This document shows positions 48,122-61,400 of a DNA stretch of 64,000 nucleotides, piece after piece; position 1 is the first letter of the stretch, and each line of letters opens with the position of its first letter. Below the pieces are notes generated by a model. That model worked only from the letters and a program-made list of their open reading frames with translations. It was not told the DNA's origin and did not search any database. Both the position numbers and the translations under genes were made by a program. The stretch is from Helicoverpa zea. Taxonomy: Eukaryota; Arthropoda; Insecta; Lepidoptera; Noctuidae. Location: assembly GCF_022581195.2 (NCBI RefSeq), contig NC_061461.1, forward strand, positions 1,612,001-1,676,000, in the 5' to 3' direction.

Positions 48122-51100
48122 AAAATCTTTCAGAATATTTGGAAGATCTAAGTATTAAAATACATGTTATCTTATATATTGTACCTATTTGGATTTGATC
48201 ATAATTTCTCTAGATCCCTTGAAACAAACACTATTATACAAATAGTTGACATAGTTACCTACATCATTGTTAACATTATGCAAACACTAATTAAAGTGCG
48301 TAATTACAACAGGCCATCAAACTTAGCTTAGCCTTAGATCATAAATATACAGTACAGGTCACGCTATAGTATTCAAGTGAACTATCTCAAGCAAGCACTT
48401 TAAACTTGCCAGTGACACGAGTAACTTAACTTTAACACATCAGCGTTTCAGCTCAAGGCCTCACACACAAAATTATTCATAACCCGCGCTCAAGGTATAA
48501 TGAACCAATAAATAAACCATTATGATTACGAAGAAGTACTTAGCTTTCAAAATGGCCACCAAAAACCCAACGACCAACTTAAATCTCTTCCAGAAACAGA
48601 TATAATTCAATTACCGCACAGAACAATAGCGCTCCTGTAGAAAATAAAACTGACCAAGACTCAATTCAGCTTTTTACACCAATAAACACATCAGGCCAAA
48701 AAATGTGAACACCCACGGACTAACCAGATTTCGAAGGAAAAACATAAGAATCTAAACAATTTTGGCTCGTATCAATATTCATGGGTATACAGAAAACCTT
48801 GGTGGTGGCCTTACACAGTGGGATTCCGACGGTGGTGCAGTCAGTTTTTCGCAAGTAATTAACCTTTTAAAAAGTTTGAAGAAGTTTCGTTGCCACGCGT
48901 TGAGCGCGCGACTACCCTAAATGGGCACCGCACTTCGGATCACCCTGCTATGCTACGGTTCTTTGCAGTCCAAACTTTAACGTCCTAAATACAACCTCTT
49001 CTACAAACAATAAAAGACCTAAAATCGAGTGAATAGAGTCGATTTTTAAAGTGAAAGAAAAACTTAATGATATAAATTCAATTGTAATATTGTTCACCTT
49101 TAAGCAGGCGGTAAGTTAAATGACAGTTGCAATAATAGTGATAGTCTAATTAATGTCTTCATATTTGCCGCATTATGAACTGGCTTATTAACGTGGAGTT
49201 ATTGCTGTACATTATTCATTAATAGAAGTTATATTACTGATTAAAATTCTATATAATATGCAGAGAAATCCAGATTGATAAAAACTCGATTAATTACATA
49301 AAACATAACATAATAAAGTCGTCAAACACATGAATTTGAACGCAATACCCTAATAGACGTAAACAGTAAGACCACATATAATAAAAATGGCTTTAAAAGA
49401 GATAAATTCGAAGTTTAAATACAAAAAAGGGCCGAGCGACACGGGAGGCCGCGCTATAGATTCCTAGCGTTGCTAACACAATTTATTTGAAAATAGTGCA
49501 TCATTAAGAGTAGTCGTGACTCAAAAAAACTGGCTGGTTACACATGAATTGATTTTAATGATTCCTAATGATAGTTGTGGAGTTCAGTGGACATTCGTGT
49601 CATGTGACATCGTCGCACGTTACGATTGATTGAAGCCTGATCTTTGACATTTGTGTAATGATCCGATATTCGGGTGGTCAATTTGAACTGGACTTGTCCC
49701 CATATGGAGCAGATTTGAATAGAGGAAAATATGAACGCAGTAATTTTTGATATTCAAGTTTTTAAGGGTTAAAATATGTAGTGATCCCATATAGAAAAAC
49801 ATGTAGATCGTAAATATGTACACACGATTTTTTCAAATGAACTGTACAAAATTTTATAAATGTAATTGTTAAATGAGTGTAGTCAAATGCAGTCATACTG
49901 AGCTCAGACTAAGAAAAATATTTAATAGTGCTGGATTGTTAACAGTATTATAAACAAAATAATCAAAATTAAAAATGACGAACACCCCAACAAACGTACA
50001 AACCAACAAATCGACATAACGATACAAAACGCATTTGTATTGTCAAAACAAAAATTACCCTACAATCCCGCACACATTTCGATCAACGTTGCAACAATGC
50101 ATACTCGTATATCGACCCGTTTCCAAGCGCTTGTAAATATCTTATTGTATCCAGAGCTCGTCTGTCCGTCTGTCTGTCTTCTTGATTTGCTACCCGCTCC
50201 TGTATAGTAATGAAGGTGCAATTCTCTGACAGGCCACTCGCGCCGACCTCAAATCGTACGATGATCGATTCGACGATTATAATCGTGTGTGTTTAATCGA
50301 TTATATGTATCGAGGCGGTTTGCAGGCTTAATTATTGTTGACGGTTGCGATATCGAGCGATTTGCATAGCCTGTGCTGCGAGAAATTGCCTTGTAGTTTT
50401 ATTTGTGGAGATTGGGATAAGGAAATGAAGTGACAAATTAATCTACGCCTTGCAATGATTTGCGTTGATTATTATGAAGTGATAAAATACTTTTTCGTGC
50501 ATTTATTTTGAGAAAAAAGGTCAGATGTTGTCTTCGATTTTCAAGATACATGAAATCTCTCATGAAATTTAGGATACATAATATAAATCATAAAAAATAT
50601 TCGTTAATAAGACACTGGCGAATAAGTTACATTTCTTCATCAATATTGAACTTAAACAAAGCTCCGTATTATTTAAAGACTGATTAAAATCAAATCAAAA
50701 TCAATATATTCGCGAAAGACTCAGTTTTTTATTAACAAAAATAAATCTATGCATAAAATGAATACAGATATATTCTAACTTATCCAGTGAAACATTTCTT
50801 TTGGACAATCTGACTTTCATGACAGGAGCACGTCTGGTCTACTTATTTTTTTTCTTTTGAAAAGGATAAGATTTTGGCGCTTACTCAGCGGGATCGTCAC
50901 TTGTTTGGGATTCCATGCTTTTTGGATAAATTAGACACATTTGACATTAAAATATGCAACAGTGTTAAACTCACTGGGATATAGAAGACTGGTTTAAAAT
51001 TTCATAGTCTTCTAGTTTTATTATTAACTGACTGACATTTATAGAAAAATCCACATCGATTAAACCGTAAAGACCTCACATCGCTCAACTATCCGATATT

Positions 51101-54100
51101 TCAATTAGCTGTCATTAAGCGAACTAATTACACCGAAACAAATTGCGGCGTAACAAAACAAAAACGAGCGTAAAAGCCGTACATGTACCATCTTCAGGAG
51201 AACATCAATAATAATTGTAACCATTAAAATGGAAACTGTTACATCGTACGCAGGTCTCTCTCAAAAACGCGGCAAATAAACCTTCGCAAAGGAAAACGGT
51301 AAATTTTAAATGGCCGCCGCCCGAAGGCAGATGGGTCGGTACTAAAGATCACATGGTAAATTAATCACGCTTGTTACACCGCAGATTCACAGATAAACGT
51401 ACGAAAAATAACGCCTTAAGAATGAGTTATAAGTATCGTCGGCTTTTAAAAATTAACTGTTTGGCTTGTGGCTATTAAAGAGAGGATGTCTCGCGTTATC
51501 ACAAATGATAATTTTCGTAATGTTCGGCGCGGTGTAATGGGCGGTTGGACGGTGTGAATCGCGGACGCGCGATGAATGTTGGTAGATGTGAAACTGAAAT
51601 ATTGGATAACAGATTAAGGGATTTTTTTGTTGTGAATTGCAAGTATATTGTTGAAGCTTATGTAGGATTGACATTTTTATATTTATATTCGATGATAAAT
51701 GATAAATCACCCTATTTGTTCTTCTATTAAAAGCTAAAAGATTTGTTTAAAAAGTTAAAACTTATCTCATATAAGTTTGTCTGAAGATACTGGACCTTAA
51801 TCTTCAGGATGGTTTGAAATACGCTCCAAAGCTTCAATTCAGGCTTACCTGTAACAAAAATAAATGTAGAATTAACTTAGTATACTTATTTATAAAATAC
51901 GTTAATTGTAGACGTAATTTGAGTTCAAACATGAAAGAAACTGAACCTTACGCTACAGCAATAAAGTTTAGCTAAACACGGCACACTAATAAAGTTCACT
52001 CGAACAAAAGATATCAACGAACATAATATCAAAACCAAAAATACAACTTCAAAACAATGTAACATTTATAACATTTGAGATTCATCTTTTGGAAAAAAAA
52101 TCTTAAGTCTAAAAAAAAATTAGGAGGTCCCTAATTGAGCAGTGCGAATAATGACATATTTATGTTAGGGGTACAAAAAGGGGTTATTAATAAATTGTTA
52201 TTGAACTAGCGAATAACACGGTGCTATAAGGGCCGGCGCCTGGGCCCGTGTATAGCGCAAAAACTTATATCATAAATGCACCTTAGATGCGATGGCTTTC
52301 AGAATGTCTGCCTAGTATATGCAAAAATTTCCAAATGCTTTTAGTTTTGATTTTATTGTTGACATAGGTATTTGTAAAAATATTTTTGGTTAAAATTAGA
52401 AAACAGCAGTATTTTAAGGATCTGACATTTGGGACAAAATCACTTAAAACCCTGAGTTGAATGGGGAAAGATATCAAATAACATTGCAGCATAGCAACAG
52501 CTATCTAATTTATAAAAGATTTTTACTGTACATTTGTACAATATATAAGGTTTTATCGTTATTACATACATTATTTGGTTTAGAGAAACAGTCAGCGACC
52601 CAAGAATGCAATATATATTCTATAATGCATTTAAAATGCATCTCAAAAACATACATATACTACAAACAGAATGAAGCGCCAAAAGATATAACAAGTATCA
52701 TTTGGCGTCCACAAAAAACCAAATATGATTCAACCGACATACCAGAATTGTATATTTGTATAATGATCTATACAGACGACGCATAGAATTTATATGTATA
52801 CAAATGTATAGCAAAGCATAGTTTTTGCGTCGGAAGCATCTGATTGTATATTTTTGTGTTTATTATACCGCTTAATGTGACAGAGTGAATGTATTTCAGT
52901 TTATTTTTGTACTTATTTGAGTACGAATTGAATGGGCTTCGTATTTTATTGGATGTTGCATATACTATGCGGTTTTAAGTTATTATTGTAGAATTAGTTA
53001 GGAAGAGTCCTGACCTGTTAATTGTATGTGTGATTGTTGGCCAATAGAGTAGAAATCATGTCACGCAGGGCCTTTTTCTTAATGTAGGTATGTTATTCCC
53101 ATTTTCAATTGAAGTAATATTGTTTAAAAGACGTCGTTTACTCGTGAATATTAGGTGAATTGTCTTCAGTTAAATTCGGATTGATTTTGATATCTAGACA
53201 TGAAACAAACAATAAAGAAAAATCTACAAGTAAGTACGTGAGTGTGGGCGTAGAATCTCAAGACTGATATTTTTTCAAATTACGATGCTCTCATAATTAC
53301 GACGGCAAAATCCTCAAGAAAAATAATGATGATTACTTTGTACATTTCACAAACAGTTAATAGGTAGCGTACCCAATCCTTCGGTAAACGAAATATTTAT
53401 CTACTCTCAAAGTTGTAAATTTATTTAAGTATCGTATAAAATACCCTTTTTGCGATTCCAATTCAATACAATTCGTATTGAAATACAATAAACAATAGTT
53501 AATTGTTGTTCGGAGTTGACAAGAAACACAAAGGTATGGGGTTCGATGCTTCGGCGATGCACTTTTGTGATAATGTCCTCTGGGCATGAGTTTTATGATT
53601 GATGATCGATATTAAATATTCGAATTAATACGTGAATCGATTCGGTTTGATAAATTATTTATTTTTGAGTGAATGTAGGGCTTTTAAAATTTTTGATGTG
53701 GTCCGATATCATTTTTGTGAGGACATTTCTGGGATTTAGTCCATAGATAATTTGAGACTAGGATCTCCACCTGGTTTCGATCAAATAATAAAATGTATTA
53801 CTTTTTCTTATGCCTTATCAAAAATACCTGTTATTTATTAAACTTAGCTGTAACATGAATTTAGCGTTTTACTTACATTTATAGAAGAGGGCGTTACCAG
53901 TCATACGATTGATCATAAATAAAGCGCAGTAATAATAATTAATGACTGCGGATAAATCTACGGATGCAATTATTTTTAATGCTGCCATGTAGTCAATATT
54001 ACAGAGTACAATTAAACCGGATTTCTAGTATTTAATTATAATTATTACTTCTATATTTATATTTTAATTACCAACAACTATAACTGACATTCAAGGTTAG

Positions 54101-57100
54101 ATTAGTTCCAAAAGAGACACCTAAAAGTACTTTTTGTTAGAGCTATATTTTTATCAAAACCAGTAGATAACTTTATCACATATATTTTGTATCACAGGAA
54201 AATCAACAAACAGACAAACCAGAAACCTATTATATTATTAAAGATTCTTCATCTATAAGCGCCGGCAAAAATCGTATCCAGTCTGTCATAATAATATTTT
54301 GATGTCCCAAGTTCTCCAAAAAATCTTTATTCGCGATTTTGTTATGATAACCTTCCTATTTGCTTTGAATTTTAATGTTTCTTATATTTTGCTTTTCTAC
54401 TTTTTCTTGTTTTACGGCAGCCATCTTGGTTTCCGTAACGACTCTTTGGTTATGTTCTTATTTGAATTTGGAATAGATGAAATATAAGGTTACGTTTTTC
54501 CGTGAAGTATTTGTAGAAAAATATGGAGAAAATATTTCAAGGAATTCTTGTTTTGATTTTCTTTTCAAACAAGACAGTTTTAGGAAGAAGTAGTACCTAA
54601 TTTCAGTTAGATATACAGTCAAGTTTTTTTTTTATCTTATTCACTAGACTATACTTAACAAAATGTCTTTCTGTTCTACCAACATATCAGTCAAAACTAA
54701 AAACGTTACTCCTAAATAATCCTTAGAACATTTTTCTTCAACCTCCGAAGCACACATGACAAGATTCTCGAGTCAGCCAATAAAAATGGTGACCACGAAG
54801 TCCACATATCAGACAATAGTCCTCAAATACGGGAGCTGTGACCTTTGCGAGCGTATCGTATCGCATCATCTCTGCTACCGACTTCACCTCTCGACCTGTG
54901 AAGTGGCCACGAGTTGGGGTAAACGGGGGATTGGTTTGAAGTGTTCGTTGAAGGAATTTTGTGGTGCAAGACGTCGTAAGATTAGTATTGCAGGTTGATA
55001 GTTTGTTGATAGTTAAACATGTGAAAGTAGAGCTTTTGATTTGCTGCGAGAACTGGTATATCTGCTATCAAGAGAAAGGTCATAAGTTTTGGAATGTGTG
55101 AATTGCAGGTTCGAAAAACATTGAAACCGTATCCTTTTAATGATAGAAAAGCTCTGTTGCGGCTATGAGAAAACATGTCTGTCTCATTTATTGCATGTAA
55201 AAAAATATATACAAAGTTGATAATAAGTACGCTTAATAAAACTCTTTAGTAAATAAGTCTCACACAAACAGAGTTACTAACAAAAAAATCATGGTCACCC
55301 TACAACCTAGCTCTTGTTTTTCGAATGCCAGCTTTTGTGTCCTGCAGAGCAAAGCGCAGTCATAAACATAAGATCAAATGTCCCACAGTCACATTCGCAA
55401 TACTCTCTCTCCATTGCCCGTTTTTCATTGCTCTATTTTGAAACTTTCCTTGTAAAATTGCCAATGGATGTCAAACTGAGATATTTGCTCAATAAAGTGG
55501 GTGCAGTCGTATTTTTTCGTGTCCTGTCACGGTTGTTTCTGTATGCACTTGTTACTAGCGTTTGGAAGTTGTTCTCTAGAGTTATGAGCTGAGAAATTGT
55601 AATTTTGTCTTGTGTTTAGATTGTTATTTTAAAAGATGTTCTGTAATGATTTCTTTAAATAGGTTTGATGGTTTAAAAGAAGGTGCAAATGGGTATCCAC
55701 GGGGCAGTGGCCGAAGTATGAATTCTGTTTTGCTTTACCACTTTGTTATCAACAAAGTATCATTCAATTCAGTCTGCCCAGCCGCGCATTACCAACCCCT
55801 ATTAAAGCATTAAACCAATGAATCATAGCGGACGTCACCGAAACATATTGATTTATGCCACCGTATACAATATGATGATTTTTTCTCAGTTTTATACAGA
55901 ATTCAATCATAACCAAACCTTGGGTAACACATCATCCTGTCTCATTAAGACGTTATTTGGAAACTAAAAAACTTATGAGGGAAAGCTTCATTGTGCTGTC
56001 TGAGACGCTAAAGGTTTTTTTTTCATAATAAATTATGTTACGTGAGGAAATATCGTATGTTGTAAATACGCGACAGTTATGAGTTACGGGGAAGTCGATA
56101 AAAATGATTTTAATTGAATTAAATTGTATTGTGATGTTATGAACTATTGAGAGATGGACAATATCAATTATACGGGAAAATGTTTTTGTTGTTACTTTAT
56201 GTATTCTGGACGGAATTGACTGAAAGTTTTTGCTTTTGAATCATTGAGTATGTTTTCTGCAGAGTTTTTTAATTTGGATTATCCACATTTAACCATGGAC
56301 CATTATTTCTTTTTGGATTTTTTCTCTCATTATGTTATTACATTTGTTTGCTAGTTACAGCAGATTAGCTTCCACCAGCGGTTTTATCATAGAAAGAAAC
56401 CTTCCTCAATTATAATAGGATACCTCTCTCTATCCTCTCTCTTGAAGAAAAAAAAACCTATCCAAACGTATCTAAAAGTCCAGACGTGTGTCTGGATCGA
56501 TATGATTTTTTTTCAGCTCTGTAATATTAGTATAGATGGCCTAGATTCTCTAGACTCATGTGTTAGTTTATTTAGATGTTCTGTGACAAGATAGTCGTAA
56601 TCTTTTAGTTCCACCAGGATTGTATTGAGTAAAAAATGTGTGTTTTCCAAATACCAACGAGGGTTTTAACTTTGGCTTCACTACCATTGCCTGCTGTGGC
56701 GTATTGTATGTTTTCATCAAGCTTTCGTGATCGCCGACACAAAAAAATGTTAATTACACATACATTTTCATCCAATGTTTGCACGTTGGTGCAATATAGA
56801 AGGTACAAATTGCAATGGTTTAGTGCGTAAGCTTTAAGCATAACTGATCCGAAACTCGTAATTGAATCTTTTTGTTTTTATTAAAAGATAAACATTCAGA
56901 GTTAATAGCATTTGAGTAAGAAAAAAACACTTTCGTTTCTTTAGGTTTAGGCATAACCCCAAACGAGTCATCTTTTTGTTTTTATGCACAATTATAATTC
57001 TTATTGAATAGCCGAATATATAACATTGTATTCTCTGTTACCACAGCTTTATCCAAAAGATCAATTTCGAATTTTCACTTTATTTTTCGCTAAGCGAATT

Positions 57101-58422
57101 GTTGGCTCTATGTTTAGACTTCTGATGTAACTTCTACATCGTGTCGCACTGTAGTTCGAAAGTTAAGGCGCATGACAGATTCACCGGACATTTCGAACAC
57201 ATCTTGTGTGGTCTCGTCCTACTCATTTCACCGCAAAAACCTACCGATTCGCTTTTTATAAAACAAAATTACAGCTGCATTTACCCGTAAAGATTTAACA
57301 CTCAATATGGACCTTACTGCATCGCGTTACGTAACGTTCTGAAGTAGTAAATAAGTTTGCGAAAAAAAGCATCCAAATAATTGGCTTAGGACCTGTCAAA
57401 GCGAAATGATTTCGTCGCGACGACCGATATCTCCAATTAATTGTACGAAATAAAAGGATTTTGTGCAAATAAATTTCGTTTTTTTTTTGTTTGTCGACCT
57501 CCCTGGTCGATCTCAGTGGGGGTGAGGCGGTGACGACAAATGGAGAACTCTCGTATTGTTTAATCAATTTTCGATGAATAAACAACAAGTTATAAGCGAT
57601 TTTAGCCGCTTTTTGTACGGAAATTGGATAAAAGTTTGGACGTTTTAGGGAAACCTTTGGTGGTCCCAGTAATCCATTCACCGAGTTTCGCATTAACTTT
57701 TTAGCGGAAAATTATACTGTTTACCTGTTTGCTTAGTCATTTATAAGGTTCTATTTTAAAAGTGCATTCTATAGAAAGATTACGTTGCAGACCGATTTAT
57801 TAGTTTGTGCCCAGTAGCATAATTTCACTACTCAATCGTTGCAGAATAATCTGACCTGCTACGATAAAAATGCACCAAAAAAAAAACTTAGCCTTTAAAA
57901 ATGCTGCAGAAATAAAAAAAATACCACAGACCTCGTACTTAAAAGCCTTTAACATTAATGAATCATTTTAATGAACTCCAAGACCTTCTTCAATATTAGC
58001 ACTACCAACCACTTCAACCTTTCTTTCTTTCTTTCTTCAAAAGAATTTTCAGTTTTTCTCATCAAAATAAATAAAGAAATCTTCCTTGCACTTGCTTTAT
58101 AATCGGATTTATTAAATCGCGAACAAAGTTTTTGCTGCAAACACCGAACTCATTTAAGAGACGGAAAACTTAACTTTATTTATACTTAAGTTTATTTATT
58201 GTGAATGTAGGTTTAAGTACTTGTTTAATATTTGTTAGTCTGTGGCTTGTTTGTTATAAAACTCTCGTTATGACGGCGAAGATTTATATAACAAAGATCT
58301 AAGGAACTAGTGAACTTGCTTTGCTATAAAATATAAAGCGATTGTAAAGTTTTTAGCCGACATTGTTTGTTGGTTGGTTTTGTTATTACCAACCGTGGGG
58401 ATTTGCGTTTGCTTTGCGTATC
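48122..58422. other. Repeat-poor AT-rich DNA, candidate conserved noncoding region
   Basis: No recognisable TE or exon was found in about 10 kb. Local GC-rich islets occur at 48900-48960, 50220-50360, 51120-51330, 52200-52260 and 57400-57560. The longest frame (57295-57693, minus, 132 codons) has no family signal and I regard it as chance. Confidence 0.35.
58018..58036 (+). repeat. (CTTT)n microsatellite
   Basis: Four to five cttt units. Confidence 0.8.
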
Positions 58423-58471
58423 AAGGAGGCCTATGTTCAGCAGTGGACGTCCTACTGCTAACATGATGATG
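58423..58471 (+). repeat. Second copy of the 'aggcctatgt...cagcagtgga' LINE/SINE tail
   Basis: The sequence caaggaggcctatgttcagc, agtggacgtc and then atgatgatga is the reverse complement of the tail seen at 5172-5255, but diverged and with a much shorter ATC tract. Confidence 0.6.
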
Positions 58472-58496
58472 ACGTACAATCGTGGAGATTGTACGT
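58472..58496. repeat. Perfect 10-bp inverted repeat with 5-nt loop
   Basis: ACGTACAATC and GATTGTACGT are separated by gtgga, directly after the short LINE/SINE tail at 58423. Confidence 0.7.
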
Positions 58497-61400
58497 TTCT
58501 TATTTTCTTAAAAACTGCTAATACAATTTAAATCAGATTTCCGGTATAGTGACATATAGTTTTATGTAAAAGATCAAAACAGCTGTAAGGACTAATATTT
58601 TTGCTTGATAGACATCTAACTGTCAATCACAAATACCTTCCTATCATATTAGACTAAACACTATGAACATTATACAAAATTAATAGTAATTTACCACATA
58701 ATGACGTACTCTATAAGGCTGTCTACAAACGAACCAGCTGGGTCAGAGAAGCACGCACTGGTGCCTATTAACTGCCTATTTAAGGAAGATAGTTTGTAGG
58801 TGATAAATGGCCCTAATAACTGTATTTTCTTTTTAAAGATAAATAGTCACGCCATATACCGTTACTTTGTCAGGATAAATGAGATTGATTGAATTTTTTC
58901 GTTTCTTGAAATGTAGGTAGGGTGAAAATTGCAGTGAGTTATGAGCTGAGCTCTAAATAGTGTCATTAAAATTTATTGCAAATGTCACTTGTTCTACTGA
59001 TTGGAGTCACGCATAGTGAAGTATTTTATGAATAGCAATTCCTTTGAGCTCCTTTAGAGATGATTTGTTAGTTTACTAAATTCATAACTTGCAGTGAATG
59101 TAAGTATGAAACTGTTTCAAACCCTTGCATTTTGAAGAATGAACTACTAAGAATAAAGCACCTATCACAATGCACAGTCTTGCACACAATAGCTCTGCAA
59201 TTCAGATTATCTCTTAAATATTTATATCCGTAAATACTCTAAAACTTATGCCTTTCTTCCGACTAAAAACCAAACATACTCGCATCGGAATTAAACCCTT
59301 AAACCATTGAATTATACGTTAACACGCGCTAATGAAACCATTGGTACTCAGCTCAGTCGCTCGACAAACGCTTCACAAAAGATATTCAAGTAAAAATAGA
59401 TAATTTAATTCAGGGGGTTACCACAAAATGGCCCAAAAATGCCTGAGCAAGTCTAACAAGAGAAACACAGGTTTACAATATGCACAAAAACTGCACAGCA
59501 AATGTCCCGAACACGGTTCTAACACGATCCTGGGCATGTCCCGGGTTTTTGTAGGCTTGTCCAAACTTGTTGGATTATGCACGAATCCGAAATGATGGGC
59601 CGATGCCGCGATTCTCGAAACGGGAGCGGAAAGAAAATCGATTTATTTCGACAAAAATCGAGTGAATTCATTTTTGGAGGAATCTCGAGTCTTTGGGAAT
59701 GAATGAGTGCAACAATGGTGGAAAAGGTATGCTTGGAAAAAGTTTTCGATTAATCCTTCGTAATACTAATGCACTTTGGGGAATAAATCGTTTCGTTTTT
59801 TAAGTTTGTGAAATGTCGAAAAATACATTTTCTTTTTTCAAGAAACCTTGAATTTGTCCACATTGTACACACGTTTAAGTAAAAGATATATTCAAACTGC
59901 TTCCGGGAGAAGGTTATTATGATCTTATATGCCTCTCGTATAGGACTATGTTCATCCTATTTCGCACAAATATCGAGTAATACACAAATAGGGACCCATA
60001 AACTGAATTAATACAATCCAAACTTCGGACACGGGTCGGCTACGAACCGTGTATACTTCGCAAAACTTTGTATAATGTGATGTTCTTAAATGTCGTTTTT
60101 GCGACTTCCATTTGACAATACCTGTATTATGCGTTTTAATTCTCATGTTTGGTCATTCATTTGTTATTTGCTTTGCTTTGGTTTTGAGTCTGTCGTATTG
60201 TGTTATACTGCGTTACTTTCCTTGTACGAAGAGGTTTGAATGTTGGAACTACTGTTATTTTTAAGAGTAGTTATTTATTTATATTTATTTATTTCATATT
60301 TTTGATTGATTTTGATTTAATGAGTGTTTTACTAGATAAAATAATTGGTGGCAAAGCAGTAGTTTCAGGTACTGGGAAGTTGACCAATCTTGATCATTTA
60401 GAAGAAGTAAGTCGTGACATAGGGAAACGAAGGGCACGAAGAGTAACGCAAATTGCAAAGATAGTGCTCAAACGAATGACCTCCATACATACAAACCAAT
60501 TGAAAATATAATCAAAACAAAATACACCTACACATCGATAATCCAACCATCATTTAAATATTAATAACTGGAACAAAATCAATAAAACCAACAGAGGGCT
60601 ACATATAAAACAAATAAATGATCGCATCTGATTGCGTATCGCGCCATGTTCATACCATTCATTAGTTGCCAACTAATATGAGAGAAGATGACTGATGTTC
60701 CGGTTACCATGCGTTTGGGTTGCAGAGGATATGTCCTGACTTTGGTGTGGGGAGATTTTTGAGATAGCTTTGATGGGTTGAATTTCAAAGCCGTTGTTAG
60801 GCTATAATTATAGTATTATTTTGGTAAGATAAAAAAAAAATGTTTTTATGACGTAAACTTATGTGTGACTGTTTCCGGTAACTTCAGTTGTGCACAAGAA
60901 TACAATAAGTATGACTTATTAAGTAACTTAAGTTATACTTATTGTATTCTTCCCCATGAATATGTGATTTATTTCATGACCAATGATTATTAAAAATTGG
61001 TTTAAATATGCCAACAAAATACATTCACACTCCAAAGAACATTTGTGTCATGCCTACTTTTATACTAATTTAATTTACCTATCCTGTTTGTTCTATTTTT
61101 ATTATGTTTTATCTATTCCGATGCTACAATTGGTCGAGGTAATTTAAAATTTTCCAATTGTATCCCTAACTATCCATAAACCTTGGTCACCCCACTCCTA
61201 CAAGTTAGTTGTCTCATTATAATAATTTCACACGTCCTGCTCACCCGGCTGCACAGATAGCAATTACGATGAAAGCTGCTCGTAATCCAATAGCCGTGTT
61301 TTTGTTTGCTTCTGATGTTGACTTGTTAAGTGCCTGTCACTTTTCTTGAAGGAAAATATCTCTATTTGAGACTTTTGTTATTGACGGAAAGCTTTTGACT

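Noticed and set aside
57295..57693. 132-codon minus-strand frame
   Set aside because: It has the composition of translated AT-rich DNA, no domain and no splice or start context. Possibly conserved noncoding DNA instead.
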